Of a stretch of 64,000 nt of DNA, positions 1-12,433 are shown one piece after another (the first letter of the stretch is position 1; each line of letters begins with the position of its first letter). The notes under the pieces were generated by a model. The model did not search any database and was not told where the DNA came from. It saw only the letters and a program-made list of their open reading frames with translations. The translations under genes and the position numbers were made by a program. This DNA comes from Selaginella moellendorffii (Eukaryota > Streptophyta > Lycopodiopsida > Selaginellales > Selaginellaceae): the NCBI RefSeq assembly GCF_000143415.4, contig NW_003314361.1, forward strand, positions 584,883 through 648,882, read 5' to 3'.

Positions 1-1312
<1,312 letters not shown>

Positions 1313-1340
1313 CTAGACCAGCTTTCGTTGTAGAGAACCG

Positions 1341-2508
1341 CTATTTCTTGAAGCTCTTCTTCTTCACGTAAACCGTAAAGCTACCTGGAAACTCGTAAGT
1401 TCCATCTCTCAGCTCCCTCTGCGTCTTGTAGAACCAGTCCATCTTGATGTTGTCGATGGGTATCGTCGTGCAATCTGTACCCGGTCCCATCTTTCTGGCC
1501 TTCACCACCCTGTAAGCGTAGAGCAGCACGTCGATGTCCGAGATATACTCGATCGTGTTCCTGTAAATCCCATCCGCATCCGGCTTCATGGTCGACAGCT
1601 TCGCTTTCACTCGCTCGATGTGAGGATCCGAGGAGAAGAAGCGAGGCGTGTAGTCGTACTTGTTTGCGATCCTCAAGTACTTGTCTAGCTCCCCGCGGAA
1701 GTATCTCATCCTCTCCTCGCTGGTGGCGTTCTTGGGCATCGTCTTGTAGTGCAAGCTCTCGTTGGGATTGGGATCCAGTCCACTTCGTTGGCCCTTGGGA
1801 CGATCCCTCACAAAGTCGAGATCTTCGTCCTTGACATCCGTGGTCATGCTAAACTGGCGCTTGAGCTCGGCCCACTTGTCGAAAGGTATGTCCCCTCGCA
1901 GCTTCTCAACGTCGAAGTCATCAACGTCCAAGTCGTCGTCCTTCTTCCTCTTCTTCGGCATGGAATCGTGTTGCTTCTTCATCTCGATCCAGTCCTCGTA
2001 CGAAACTCCAGCTCTCGCGAACGGCGAGAACTTGTAGTCCGTCGAGAAGGAGTAATCCACGTCCTCGTCGTCCTCCGTGTCCACCTCCGAGTCCGAGCTG
2101 GGCTTGTAATTCTTGTCGAAAAAGCCGTAGAACTTTGTCTCGGTGGTGGGCTTCGGGAACTCGTAAGTTGGATCCAGATTCTTGGCGCCGTCCGGATCCT
2201 CGTCCCATACCTCGGGATCGATATCCAAGTCCTCATCGTCGTCCACTTCCTCTTCTTCATCGAAATCCTCGCTATCGCTACGCGAGTAGCTGCGGGAAAA
2301 ACCTGGAATAAAGAAAATCCATATCTAAGGCCGGATCAAAAATTTCTTCACGCATACCGAGTGATAGAGACGATGGAATCGTGGCGATCGCGCCGCGCAT
2401 GGACCTGTGCGGCTAATCCATTCAGACCTAGGCGCTAGAAAATCCGAAAAGCTGCTCGCTTACCTTGCGATCGACAATGTAGGGCGATAGCGCCATGGAA
2501 GTCGCCAT
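1341..2508 (-). CDS. acidic, probably plastid-targeted protein of unknown function
   Basis: I do not recognise this family. The model has three exons read from the minus strand: 2508-2464 (ATG at 2508), 2412-2358 and 2302-1341, in phase, giving 353 residues. The first about 45 residues (MATSMALSPY then Ser/Arg-rich, low in acidic residues) look like a chloroplast transit peptide; this is an inference from composition. The mature part opens with a strongly acidic stretch (EEEEVDDDEDLDIDPEVWDED), then has two similar blocks, YEDWIEMKKQ and FDKWAELKRQ, about 45 residues apart, a basic KKRKK patch, and a compact C-terminal half ending in a Lys-rich tail (KKKSFKK). It is divergent from Lhca3 with 267 bp between the start codons, and shares a G-box with it. 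Acidic plastid nucleoid or transcription-associated proteins have similar composition, but no specific homology is claimed. Confidence 0.75.
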
Positions 2509-2775
2509 AGCCGCGCTAGCATTGAGCTTGGCGAAATAAAACCCTACACCCTCTCTTCCCTGCCACGTCGGAGGCTATCCAAATTGCTAATAGGCAATCC
2601 TCAAGTCCACGTGGCAGATTGCGAGTGGCCGAGAGCATTGAAAGAAATCTTCATACTATGCCACAGAAGTGAATTTGTGGCTGGGCAGCGCGCAAAGACA
2701 AGCTCGTTGCTCGCGCTCCCTAGGGTTCTTAGCGCCGGCATTCTCGATTCCCATCGTTCGATCGCTCGATCGAGC
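2509..2775. promoter_or_regulatory. shared divergent promoter with G-box
   Basis: This 267-bp space separates the start codons of the plastid-type protein (minus) and Lhca3 (plus). A palindromic G-box, CACGTG, lies at 2608-2613, and a second ACGT core (CCACGTCGG) lies near 2563. G-boxes bind bZIP/bHLH factors in light-regulated plant promoters (established). That both genes are co-regulated by light is an inference. No convincing TATA box was found. Confidence 0.55.
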
Positions 2776-3768
2776 ATGGCAGCCGCCGTGGTGGCCACAG
2801 GGATCGACGCCGCCACCAGCTGGAAGCAGCAGCTGGTGTTTGGGAATGGCATCAGGGTTTCCAGCTCCTCCGCCGCTCTGCCATCGCCGCGCAAGGTCTC
2901 CAGATTCGTGGTGAGGGCCACATCGGACAAGCCAGCCACGGTAATGTGGTCCTTCCCCTGTTTCATCGATGCTATGCTACATTGTGGAAATTTGGAGAGA
3001 TTGATGGAGATGTGCTCGTTCTTGTGTGCCAGAAAGCGAATAGGCAGCTGTGGTTCGCGTCGTCGCAAAGCTTGTCCTACCTAGATGGAACGTAAGCTCT
3101 CTAGAATCCATTCCATTCGTGAAGAGTTTGATCGATTCCTGGACAGGCTTCCCGGAGACTATGGCTTCGATCCCTTGGGCCTCTCCGACCCGGCGGGAGC
3201 TGGAAACTTCATGACTCCCAACTGGTTGTCCTACGCGGAGATCATCAATGGCCGCTACGCGATGCTGGGAGCCGCGGGAGCCATCGCTCCGGAGATCTTT
3301 GGCAAGATTGGGATCATCCCACAGCAGACTGCAGTGGTGTGGTTCAAGACCGGCGTCTTCCCTCCCGCTGGAACTTACAACTACTGGGCCGACCCCTACA
3401 CCTTGTTCTTCCTGGAGATGGCGCTCATGGGCTTCGCCGAGCACCGGCGAGCGCAGGACTACTACAAGCCCGGCTCCATGGGGAAGCAGTACTTCCTGGG
3501 ATTCGAGAAGTACCTGGGAGGCTCGGGGGATCCAGCGTACCCGGGAGGGATCTTCAATCCTTTTGGATTCGGCAAGGACGAGAAGTCGATGCGGACGCTC
3601 AAGATCAAGGAGGTGAAGAATGGGAGGCTGGCGATGCTGGCGATTCTGGGCTACTTCATCCAGGCACCCTTCACAGGCGTCGGTCCGTTCCAAAACTTGC
3701 TCGATCATCTCGCGGATCCATTCGCGAACAACATCCTCACGAACTTGAAAGTTTACAGCACTTTCTAA
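2776..3768 (+). CDS. LHCA3: photosystem I light-harvesting chlorophyll a/b protein Lhca3
   Basis: Lhca3 is a nuclear-encoded antenna protein of photosystem I in the thylakoid membrane; it binds chlorophyll a/b and carotenoids on the LHCI belt. Exons are 2776-2940, 3033-3091 and 3147-3768 with short GT-AG introns, giving 281 residues. The first about 50 residues are a Ser/Ala-rich transit peptide. The LHC fold is shown by [15 protein letters not shown], then helix B with its chlorophyll-binding [14 protein letters not shown], the middle helix [12 protein letters not shown], and helix A with [15 protein letters not shown]. The Lhca3 subtype is supported by the long loop ([18 protein letters not shown]) and the ending [14 protein letters not shown]. 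Its last 69 coding bases and 3' UTR are the left end of the duplicated unit described below, so a detached copy of its tail sits at 7046-7114. It is convergent with the acyl-activating enzyme (stops 212 bp apart). Confidence 0.95.
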
Positions 3769-6700
3769 GCGCTCATAACGCTTGTTCTTCTTCGCTGTCA
3801 TCTTTCTTTAGAAACCGGATATCATGCCAAGAACATTTACATGTTCCTCAATGTAACTATATCTTTGTGAATGATAAAAAATTGGTTTTGATGGTAATGC
3901 CATATCTTTGTGAATGATAAAAGTTTGGTTATGATGGTAAAATTGTGGTTTTTGGAACAAATCTACCAGCAGGAAAATCTCAGAGCTTGCTGCGCGCCAT
4001 TTGTGCTCGAAGGACTCTTCGCATGATTTTGTTTGACGCTGTGCGAGGAAATTCCGGACGAAGAACCACCGCATGGACCTTTCAAAAAAAAAAAAAAAAA
4101 CAAAAATCAAATTTTACGCAAGGAACTTTCTTCTTTTTTTTTTTCTCGTGCTCACTCACCTTGAACAAAGGATTTAAGTTGTCATGGAGAGCCTTCAAGA
4201 AGATCCTCTTGAGCATTTCTGGGTGATTTTCACCTGGTGGAAGAGCACCTTTGAGAACCGCAGCGACGATCAAGTTGTCGGGGCCGCCGCCTTTTCCTTG
4301 AGGCATGGCTATGGCTGCGGTCTCAAGAACGCTGCTGTGCGCGGTATTGCAAACACGCTCGATCTCCACAGAACTCACCTGCGTCATAAGAACAGTCGAT
4401 CATCAACCAGAGAGCCTGGAGAAAAACGAAACAAAACAGACTCTTTTTTCTTACTTTGATGCCTCCAAGGTTCATGGTATCGTCTGCTCGACCTTTAGCT
4501 TTGTAGAAGCCTCCGGCTATTCGCTCAAACACGTCGCCATGCCTCCGAAGTTGCTAGACACGCGAAGAACTTCAGGAACTTCACGATGATAAATCTTCTG
4601 AAAGGTACTTACAATCCCATTGATCACAGGCATGCCTTCGAAGTAGACTTTGTGATGATCAGCGTTTAACAGCGTGTATGAAGCTCCAAGAAGCTTGGGG
4701 AAGAGAGCAATCTCTCCAGAGCAAGGCTGGTCATCTGGCTGGAAAGTTTTCCAAACGTTTATGCTGATCGATTTACAAACGGAATGAAAGCTTACGTATG
4801 GTCTTCCGGAATCATCAAGAAGAACAAAGGCTGCCGTCAAGCTCGGAGTGCTGAAAGCTGCAAAGGCCTGCGGTTGGAGCAGTGATCCGTGAAGGAAAGC
4901 AGAGCCAAGCTCGGTTCCACCACAACACTCTAGAATTGGTTTATACCAAGCTCTTGCGCTGAGCCACAGATCGTCATCGATACTAGAAGCCTCACCAGTT
5001 GTTCCGAACGATCTGCCGCAAAAAACAAATTTTTTAAAGAGTTGCACAAACTCTCTCGGTCATCCTATAGATTACCTGATACTCGACCAGTCGAGTGAAT
5101 CCATGCAGTTGACCTTCTTCCAAGTTTTTACCATGCTCGGCACGGTTCCCAGAATCGTAACTCTTGCATCCTGTGCAGAAACATCTCAAGAAAGAAGATA
5201 AAAAACGATTTTTTTCACCTGGACAAACCTTCCGAAAGATCGTCCGAGAGGAGACCCGTTGTAAAGTGCCATTGTTGCTCCAGAGAGTAGACAAGCAGAG
5301 ATAATATAAGGTCCCACCATCCATCCCAGATTCGTTGGCCAGCAGTAAATATCACCAGCTTGGAGATCGAAGTGTGCCCATGAATCGGCAGCACATCTCA
5401 TGGGAGTTGTCTGGTTCCACGGGATTGCTTTTGGCTCGGCTGAATGGAAGCACGAATCTCAGAAAAGAAAACAACACCAACTTTGTAGAGTTTGGAGAGT
5501 TTTTTCATTCAGACCTGTAGTGCCTGAAGAGAAGAGTATGTTTGTCCATGACTCGACGGGTAATTGCACAGCTGGGAACTCGTCTCCAGATCTGCAAATG
5601 AATCTGAGTGACAATGCTCCAAGGTTTTCGATAGTTTCCCTGTACCTGTTTGTGCCGTTTCCATTTGCAAAGAACTCCTCCCAAGAAACGTCTTGGTTTC
5701 TGATTGGAACGCGCACTGATTTTCCATCCGATGGAAGGACGACTGCCTTTGGTGGTTTAGCTCCCAGAACTCGACTTCATAGAAAACTGGATCACGCAAA
5801 ACCTGAAAGATATGACTTTGCTCTTTACCTGTACAACGGGATTGCTTTACCACCTCTCACTATCACATCCTGTAGAAGCTCTGGTAACAGCTGAAAACGT
5901 GAAAGTTTTGGAAATCACCTGAGTGAAGATCCCCTTTGCTTTGGAGATCGCCAGGCGAGCAGCGATCTCCGAGGAAACAAAGCTGTCAGCTATTGACACT
6001 ACCACGCAGCCCGCGAGAATTATGGCCAAGTAGATGATAACAGCGTGGATGTGCATTGGCATGTCGATGGCGATTCGATCTCCTCTTTGGAAACCGGCAG
6101 CTTGAAGCGAGAATGCCACTCGGCTGCAAGAGAAAAAAGAAAACGAAAGAAAGGAAGAACGTAAGTTCCTAGTAAACTATGGATGAATGGAACTTAAATT
6201 CACCTGACATGGTGCCGAAGCTCCCAAAGTTTCATTGTGCTGGGAGGCAAATCATCTCCACCTTCGTCTCTCCATTTAATGGCGATTCTATCGTCCGTCT
6301 TTCCGATACTTGGCTTTGGTAGCAAGCAACAGTGAGCAACGTTCAAGACAGCACCGGGTAGCCATTTTCCTGCTGGACGTGACGAATCACTCGAGTCCAC
6401 CATTTGTTTGGGTTCCACAGAAAAATGCAAGCTCAGCTTCTCAAACGCAATGGACCAGAAAATCTGAGAAGTTGGAATGAAAAGTTTAGAGCAATGGAGG
6501 AACGAGAAAGAAATGGTTTTTTCACCTCCGGATGCTGAACCGAGAACTTGTAGAAGTTTGTAAAGCTCGCGATTGGATCAACGTGTGCCTTATTGCCGAG
6601 AAGTTCGTTTCCACGAGCCTCGAGGAGCTGTCCAATGCTCGTACTCCTTGCGATCTCCCTGTAACTTTGAGCGATCAAAAAAGAAAAAAAATGCAAGAAA

Positions 6701-7045
6701 ACTTATACAGCGATGGAAACCAATACGGTGGTGGACCGCATTGCAACTCGTCCCAATTCTTGTAGATCGAGTAGTACATGAGCTGATGGAGTGCGTGAGG
6801 ATGTCGAGGCGTGAGCAAACTTTGAGATACAAGCCTCCATATCGACTCGAGTTTTCCAAATCCTGCCCTTTGCAACGCTACCTGGAGCTCCTGGTAGAAG
6901 TGTAGAGCCTCGGATGGTTCTAGCCCCGCGCTCTCGAGATCGCCCACATCCAGTTCTTCGACACTCTTGGCACCAAAGCCTTCCATCTCCAAGCAAAGAA
7001 AACCCTTTGGAGCTCATCATCTTTGGCGAGAGCTTAATAATTATA
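3700..7045. repeat. tandem duplication unit A (3346 bp)
   Basis: This unit and the next (7046-10391) are nearly identical head-to-tail copies with a constant offset of 3346 bp (for example 4184 versus 7530 and 5034 versus 8380). Each runs from the last codons of Lhca3 through the complete minus-strand acyl-activating enzyme gene to a point about 60 bp upstream of its start codon. Several stretches of 250-500 bp are identical between the copies, so the event is recent. Most differences are single-base changes and small length changes in poly-A/T runs. Confidence 0.95.
3980..6986 (-). CDS. peroxisomal acyl-activating enzyme, AAE17/18 type, copy A
   Basis: This is an AMP-binding (acyl-CoA synthetase superfamily) enzyme: it adenylates a carboxylic acid with ATP and transfers it to CoA. 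The order and wording of its blocks match plant AAE17/AAE18; the natural substrate is unknown. The gene has many small exons. Recognisable blocks are [48 protein letters not shown], the phosphate loop [10 protein letters not shown] (near 5530), [22 protein letters not shown], the hinge [13 protein letters not shown] (near 4470) and, in the last exon, NKIMRR, whose lysine is the conserved catalytic residue. The protein ends in SKL, a classic type 1 peroxisomal targeting signal. Start ATG at 6986. The duplication breakpoint lies only about 60 bp upstream, so this copy has lost the ancestral promoter and abuts the copied Lhca3 tail. Both copies appear open throughout. Confidence 0.9.
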
Positions 7046-7114
7046 CTCGATCATCTTGCGGATCCATTCGCAAACAACATCCTCACGAACTTGAAAGTTT
7101 ACAGCACTTTCTAA
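7046..7114 (+). pseudogene. detached 3' tail of Lhca3
   Basis: Left edge of duplication unit B. It repeats the last about 22 codons of Lhca3 (ending NLKVYSTF and the stop) and then the 3' UTR, with a few substitutions. There is no upstream Lhca3 sequence, so it cannot make an antenna protein. It now sits directly upstream of copy A of the acyl-activating enzyme, on the opposite strand. Confidence 0.95.
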
Positions 7115-7327
7115 GCGCTCATAACGCTTGTTCTTCTTCTCTGTCATCGTTCATTAGAAACCGGATATCATGCCAAGAACATTTACATGTTCCTCAATGT
7201 AACTATATCTTTGTGAATGATAAAAAAACTGGTTTTGATGGTAATGCCATATCCTTGTGAATGAAAAAATTTTGCTTTTGATGGTAAAAATGTGGTTTTT
7301 TGGAACAAATCCACCAGCAGGAAAATC

Positions 7328-10300
7328 TCAGAGTTTGCTGCGCGCCATTTGTGCTCGAAGGACTCTTCGCATGATTTTGTTTGACGCTGTGCGAGGAAAT
7401 TCCGGAAGAAGAACCACCGCATGGACCTTTCAAACAAAATAAAAAATAAAAAATAATCAAATTTTACGCAAGGAACTTTTTTTTTTTTTTTATGTGCTCA
7501 CTCACCTTGAACAAAGGATTTAAGTTGTCATGGAGAGCCTTCGAGAAGATCCTCTTGAGCATTTCTGGGTGATTTTCACCTGGTGGAAGAGCACCTTTGA
7601 GAACCGCAGCGACGATCAAGTTGTCGGGGCCGCCGCCTTTTCCTTGAGGCATGGCTATGGCTGCGGTCTCAAGAACGCTGCTGTGCGCGGTATTGCAAAC
7701 TCGCTCGATCTCCACAGAACTCACCTGCGTCATAAGAACAGTCGATCATCAACCAGAGAACCTGGAGAAAAACGAAACAAAACAGACTCTTTTTTCCTAC
7801 TTTGACGCCTCCAAGGTTCATAGTATCGTCTGCTCGACCTTTAGCTTTGTAGAAGCCTCCGGCCATTCGCTCAAACACGTCGCCATGCCTCCGAAGTTGC
7901 TAGACACGCGAAGAACTTCAGGAACTTCACGATGATAAATCTTCTGAAAAGTACTTACAATCCCATTGATCACAGGCATGCCTTCGAAGTAGACTTTGTG
8001 ATGATCAGCGTTTAACAGCGTGTATGAAGCTCCAAGAAGCTTGGGGAAGAGAGCAATCTCTCCAGAGCAAGGCTGGTCATCTGGCTGGAAAGTTTTCCAA
8101 ACGTTTATGCTGATCGATTTACAAACGGAATGAAAGCTTACGTATGGTCTTCCGGAATCATCAAGAAGAACAAAGGCCGTTGTCAAGCTCGGAGTGCTGA
8201 AAGCTGCGAAGGCCTGCGGTTGGAGCAGTGATCCGTGAAGGAAAGCAGAGCCAAGCTCGGTTCCACCACAACACTCTAGAATTGGTTTATACCAAGCTCT
8301 TGCGCTGAGCCACAGATCGTCATCGATACTAGAAGCCTCACCAGTTGTTCCGAACGATCTGCCGCAAAAAACAAATTTTTTAAAGAGTTGCACAAACTCT
8401 CTCGGTCATCCTATAGATTACCTGATACTCGACCAGTCGAGTGAATCCATGCAGTTGACCTTCTTCCAAGTTTTTACCATGCTCGGCACGGTTCCCAGAA
8501 TCGTAACTCTTGCATCCTGTGCAGAAACATCTCAAGAAAGAAGATAAAAAACGATTTTTTTCACCTGGACAAACCTTCCGAAAGATCGTCCGAGAGGAGA
8601 CCCGTTGTAAAGTGCCATTGTTGCTCCAGAGAGTAGACAAGCAGAGATAATATAAGGTCCCACCATCCATCCCAGATTCGTTGGCCAGCAGTAAATATCA
8701 CCAGCTTGGAGATCGAAGTGTGCCCATGAATCGGCAGCACATCTCATGGGAGTTGTCTGGTTCCACGGGATTGCTTTTGGCTCGGCTGAATGGAAGCACG
8801 AATCTCAGAAAAGAAAACAACACCAACTTTGTAGAGTTTGGAGAGTTTTTTCATTCAGACCTGTAGTGCCTGAAGAGAAGAGTATGTTTGTCCATGACTC
8901 GACGGGTAATTGCACAGCTGGGAACTCGTCTCCAGATCTGCAAATGAATCTGAGTGACAATGCTCCAAGGTTTTCGATAGTTTCCCTGTACCTGTTTGTG
9001 CCGTTTCCATTTGCAAAGAACTCCTCCCAAGAAACGTCTTGGTTTCTGATTGGAACGCGCACTGATTTTCCATCCGATGGAAGGACGACTGCCTTTGGTG
9101 GTTTAGCTCCCAGAACTCGACTTCATAGAAAACTGGATCACGCAAAACCTGAAAGATATGACTTTGCTCTTTACCTGTACAACGGGATTGCTTTACCACC
9201 TCTCACTATCACATCCTGTAGAAGCTCTGGTAACAGCTGAAAACGTGAAAGTTTTGGAAATCACCTGAGTGAAGATCCCCTTTGCTTTGGAGATCGCCAG
9301 GCGAGCAGCGATCTCCGAGGAAACAAAGCTGTCAGCTATTGACACTACCACGCAGCCCGCGAGAATTATGGCCAAGTAGATGATAACAGCGTGGATGTGC
9401 ATTGGCATGTCGATGGCGATTCGATCTCCTCTTTGGAAACCGGCAGCTTGAAGCGAGAATGCCACTCGGCTGCAAGAGAAAAAAGAAAACGAAAGAAAGG
9501 AAGAACGTAAGTTCCTAGTAAACTATGGATGAATGGAACTTAAATTCACCTGACATGGTGCCGAAGCTCCGAGAGTTTCATTGTGCTGGGAGGCAAATCA
9601 TCTCCACCTTCGTCTCTCCATATAATGGCGATACTATCGTCCGTCTTTCCGATACTCGGCTTTGGTAGCAAGCAACACTGAGCAATGTTCAAGACAGCAC
9701 CGGGTAGCCATTTTCCTGCTGGACGTGACGAATCACTCGAGTCCACCATTTGTTTGGGTTCCACAGAAAAATGCAAGCTCAGCTTCTCAAACGCAATGGA
9801 CCAGAAAATCTGAGAAGTTGGAATGAAAAGTTTAGAGCTATGGAGGAACGAGAAAGAAATGGTTTTTTCACCTCCGGATGCTGAACCGAGAACTTGTAGA
9901 AGTTTGTAAAGCTCGCGATTGGATCAACGTATGCCTTATTGCCGAGAAGTTCGTTTCCACGAGCCTCGAGGAGCTGTCCAATGCTCGTACTCCTTGCGAA
10001 CTCCCTGTAACTTTGAGCGATCAAAGAAGAAAAAAAATGCAAGAAAACTTATACAGCGATGGAAACCAATACGGTGGTGGACCGCATTGCAACTCGTCCC
10101 AATTCTTGTAGATCGAGTAGTACATGAGCTGATGGAGTGCGTGAGGATGTCGAGGCGTGAGCAAACTTTGAGATACAAGCCTCCATATCGACTCGAGTTT
10201 TCCAAATCCTGCCCTTTGCAACGCTACCTGGAGCTCCTGGTAGAAGTGCAGAGCCTCGGATGGTTCTAGCCCCGCGCTCTCGAGATCGCCCACATCCAGT

Positions 10301-10332
10301 TCTTCGACACTCTTGGCACCAAAGCCTTCCAT
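7328..10332 (-). CDS. peroxisomal acyl-activating enzyme, AAE17/18 type, copy B
   Basis: Near-identical paralogue of copy A, with the same exon layout, phosphate loop, hinge motif, catalytic-lysine exon and terminal SKL (stop at 7328-7330, ATG at 10332). Differences seen include SELRHHVR instead of [14 protein letters not shown] instead of ERIAGG, and VVLLPEF instead of VVLRPEF in the last exon; none breaks the frame. It is divergent from PAO with 150 bp between the start codons, so this copy very probably retains the ancestral, bidirectional promoter. Confidence 0.9.
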
Positions 10333-10482
10333 CTCCAAGCAAAGAAAACCCTTTGGAGCTCATCATCTTTGGCGTGAGAGCTTATTAATTTGTCTAGGTC
10401 TAAGCTTACCGGCCAGTCCAACGATAAAATCACCCAAGATCATACTTTGGTGTTCTTGGTCTATACTATAGATAACGTTTCA
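10333..10482. promoter_or_regulatory. 150-bp divergent spacer between AAE copy B and PAO
   Basis: The start codons of AAE copy B (minus) and PAO (plus) are 150 bp apart, so both promoters must overlap here. The duplication endpoint near 10391 falls inside it. An AT-rich stretch 'ctatactatagataac' near 10460 could serve initiation for PAO; this is weak evidence. Confidence 0.5.
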
Positions 10483-12349
10483 ATGGCGATTCTCGAGGTT
10501 CTAGCTCCAGATATTACATGGCAGAGCCCATGGAAATCCTTGTGGGCGACCAGCAACCATAGCGTCCCACTCGCATTCTCTAGAAGAACCACGAGAAAAG
10601 GTAGAGTAGCGCATCCAAGGCACATAGCTGTAGTCACGAGAGCCACTTCGTCTAGGGAGAAAGAAGAAGCTCTAGAGCAAACCAAGCGCTCGACATGGTT
10701 CGATTGGAACAGCGAGTGGTACCCGGTAGCGATCGAGCAAGAACTAGACAAGGGAGTTCCTCACGCTGTCACGATTCTTGGAAATGAATTGGTTGTGTGG
10801 TGGGATAGGAACGGGAAGAACTGGCAAGTTTTCAGTGACAAGTGCCCGCACAGGCTAGCTCCATTGTCCGAGGGAAGAATCGCGGAGAATGGTCACATCC
10901 AATGCAGTTACCACGGATGGATGTTTGCTCCAGGAACTGGATCGTGCTCTCGGATCCCTCAAGCCCAGCCTGGAGACTTAAGTGTAAGATTGTTTCTTTC
11001 CAAAGTTCTTGGATGTTTTTTTCTCTCCAAAGTTTAGTTCTTGGACGTGCTTCTCTCCAAAGTTCTTGGATGATCAAAAACTTCTTTTTTATCTTTCCAG
11101 GCTGCTAGATCGCCTCGCGCTTGTGCGACGGTCTATCCTAGCATGGAGCAGCAGGGGATTTTGTGGATGAACTTCAGCGCTAGCGCGTCTTCGCAGATCA
11201 AGCCACCTTTCTTTCCAGTTCTCGAGGACGCTGATTTTGTTCACTACTGGGCTACGAGTGATGTTCCCTACGGGTAAAAGCAAAGGTCTCGAGATTCTCA
11301 CCAAAGTTCTTATGCTCTTCCAAGGTACGAGGCATTGATAGAGAACCTCATGGATCCTACACACGTTCCATTCGCGCATCACAAGCTCCAAGTATGTTTC
11401 ATCTTGTTCTTTTCACTGATAGTTTTCTCGATCAGGGGAATAGAAACAAAACCGGGCCAGTGAGCTACACCGTGAACAAATTCGATCGGCATGGTTTCAA
11501 AGGTAGCACAGGACGAGGGGACGTAGTTTTCATGCCGCCTCTCTCGTTTGTGATGGAGATAAGAATACCACCCAAGCAAAAGGTTCTTAGCAAGCTTTCG
11601 AGCAAGCTGGTTTCTAAGAATCTCTGGATTGCTCAATGCAGGAAGAGTCGGACAAGATCACATACACCGTGTTCATGTGTGTGCCCGTTCTTCCGGGCAG
11701 AAGCAAAGCCTTCTGGTCCTTCCCGAGGAACTTCGCAAAATCCATCCACTTTTACACCCCGAGATGGCTCGCTCACCTTCGACACATGCTGGTTCTCGAC
11801 TCGGATCTCTATCTTCTCCATATCATGGTAAGTCTTCGCTGCTTCCTCCATGCAATCGATCGATGATCGAACTCTTGGAATCCTTTCATCCTCCAGGAGC
11901 AAAAGCAAGAGCGAAACGAAAGAGAGTTCACACCAACATCGGCCGATGCATTCGTTCTGGGATTTCGAAGATGGCTCAGCGTTTACGCGGGTGGAGCTCC
12001 AGGCTACGCTCCACACATTGATCGAAAGCTTCCATCATCTCCTCCAAAGCCGCAGCTCATGGACAGGTACTCCCTCGTTCTTTCCTGGATTTTCTCAAAG
12101 CTTGCGATCACCACCAGGTATGAGAACCACGTCAAGAGATGCCCGACTTGCATGGCGGCCTTGAGATCCTTCAAGCTGGCCGAGCTGGGGTTGCAAATCG
12201 CGGCGATAGCCACAGTGGCAGTAGCGTCGATTCGCCGTTCTTGGTGGGGGATCTTGGGAGTGTTCTTGTGGATAGCTTCGAGATATACAGCTCGCTTTAT
12301 CCGCAAGAACTATCACTTCCACGACTACAACCATGCCCTGGTTAAATGA
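10483..12349 (+). CDS. PAO: pheophorbide a oxygenase (Rieske-type), chlorophyll breakdown
   Basis: PAO opens the porphyrin ring of pheophorbide a in the plastid envelope, the committed step of chlorophyll degradation (established for the family). Seven exons are in phase: 10483-10983, 11101-11273, 11325-11391, 11436-11582, 11642-11827, 11897-12066 and 12118-12349; they give 491 residues, slightly short of the Arabidopsis enzyme. An N-terminal transit peptide is likely. The Rieske 2Fe-2S motif is CPHRLAPLSEGR with QCSYHGW; the mononuclear iron site is NLMDPTHVPFAHH (D-x2-H-x4-H). The C-terminal CPTC pair is the redox motif shared by PAO, TIC55 and PTC52. The closing hydrophobic segment and the ending FHDYNHALVK point to PAO rather than its relatives. 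I chose ATG 10483 because the in-frame extension upstream has no ATG and lies in the divergent promoter. Confidence 0.93.
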
Positions 12350-12433
12350 AGAGGAAGATCGATTTGTTCTCTTGCCAAAGCTTGGAAGTTTCTATCCTCG
12401 AGAAATCTAAGATCTGCCCACGATTCAGAAGCA

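Larger units (their letters stand above)
7046..10391. repeat. tandem duplication unit B (about 3346 bp)
   Basis: Second copy of the unit at 3700-7045. Its right end passes into unique sequence between about 10380 and 10395, just upstream of the PAO gene. Because the right-hand flank is the natural one, unit B keeps the original upstream region of the enzyme gene, while unit A was cut off from it. Confidence 0.93.

Noticed and set aside
4082-4387. Separate small genes in the reading frames across the duplicated 3.3-kb units
   Set aside because: They are exons or shadow frames of the acyl-activating enzyme; homology across all exons shows one gene per unit.
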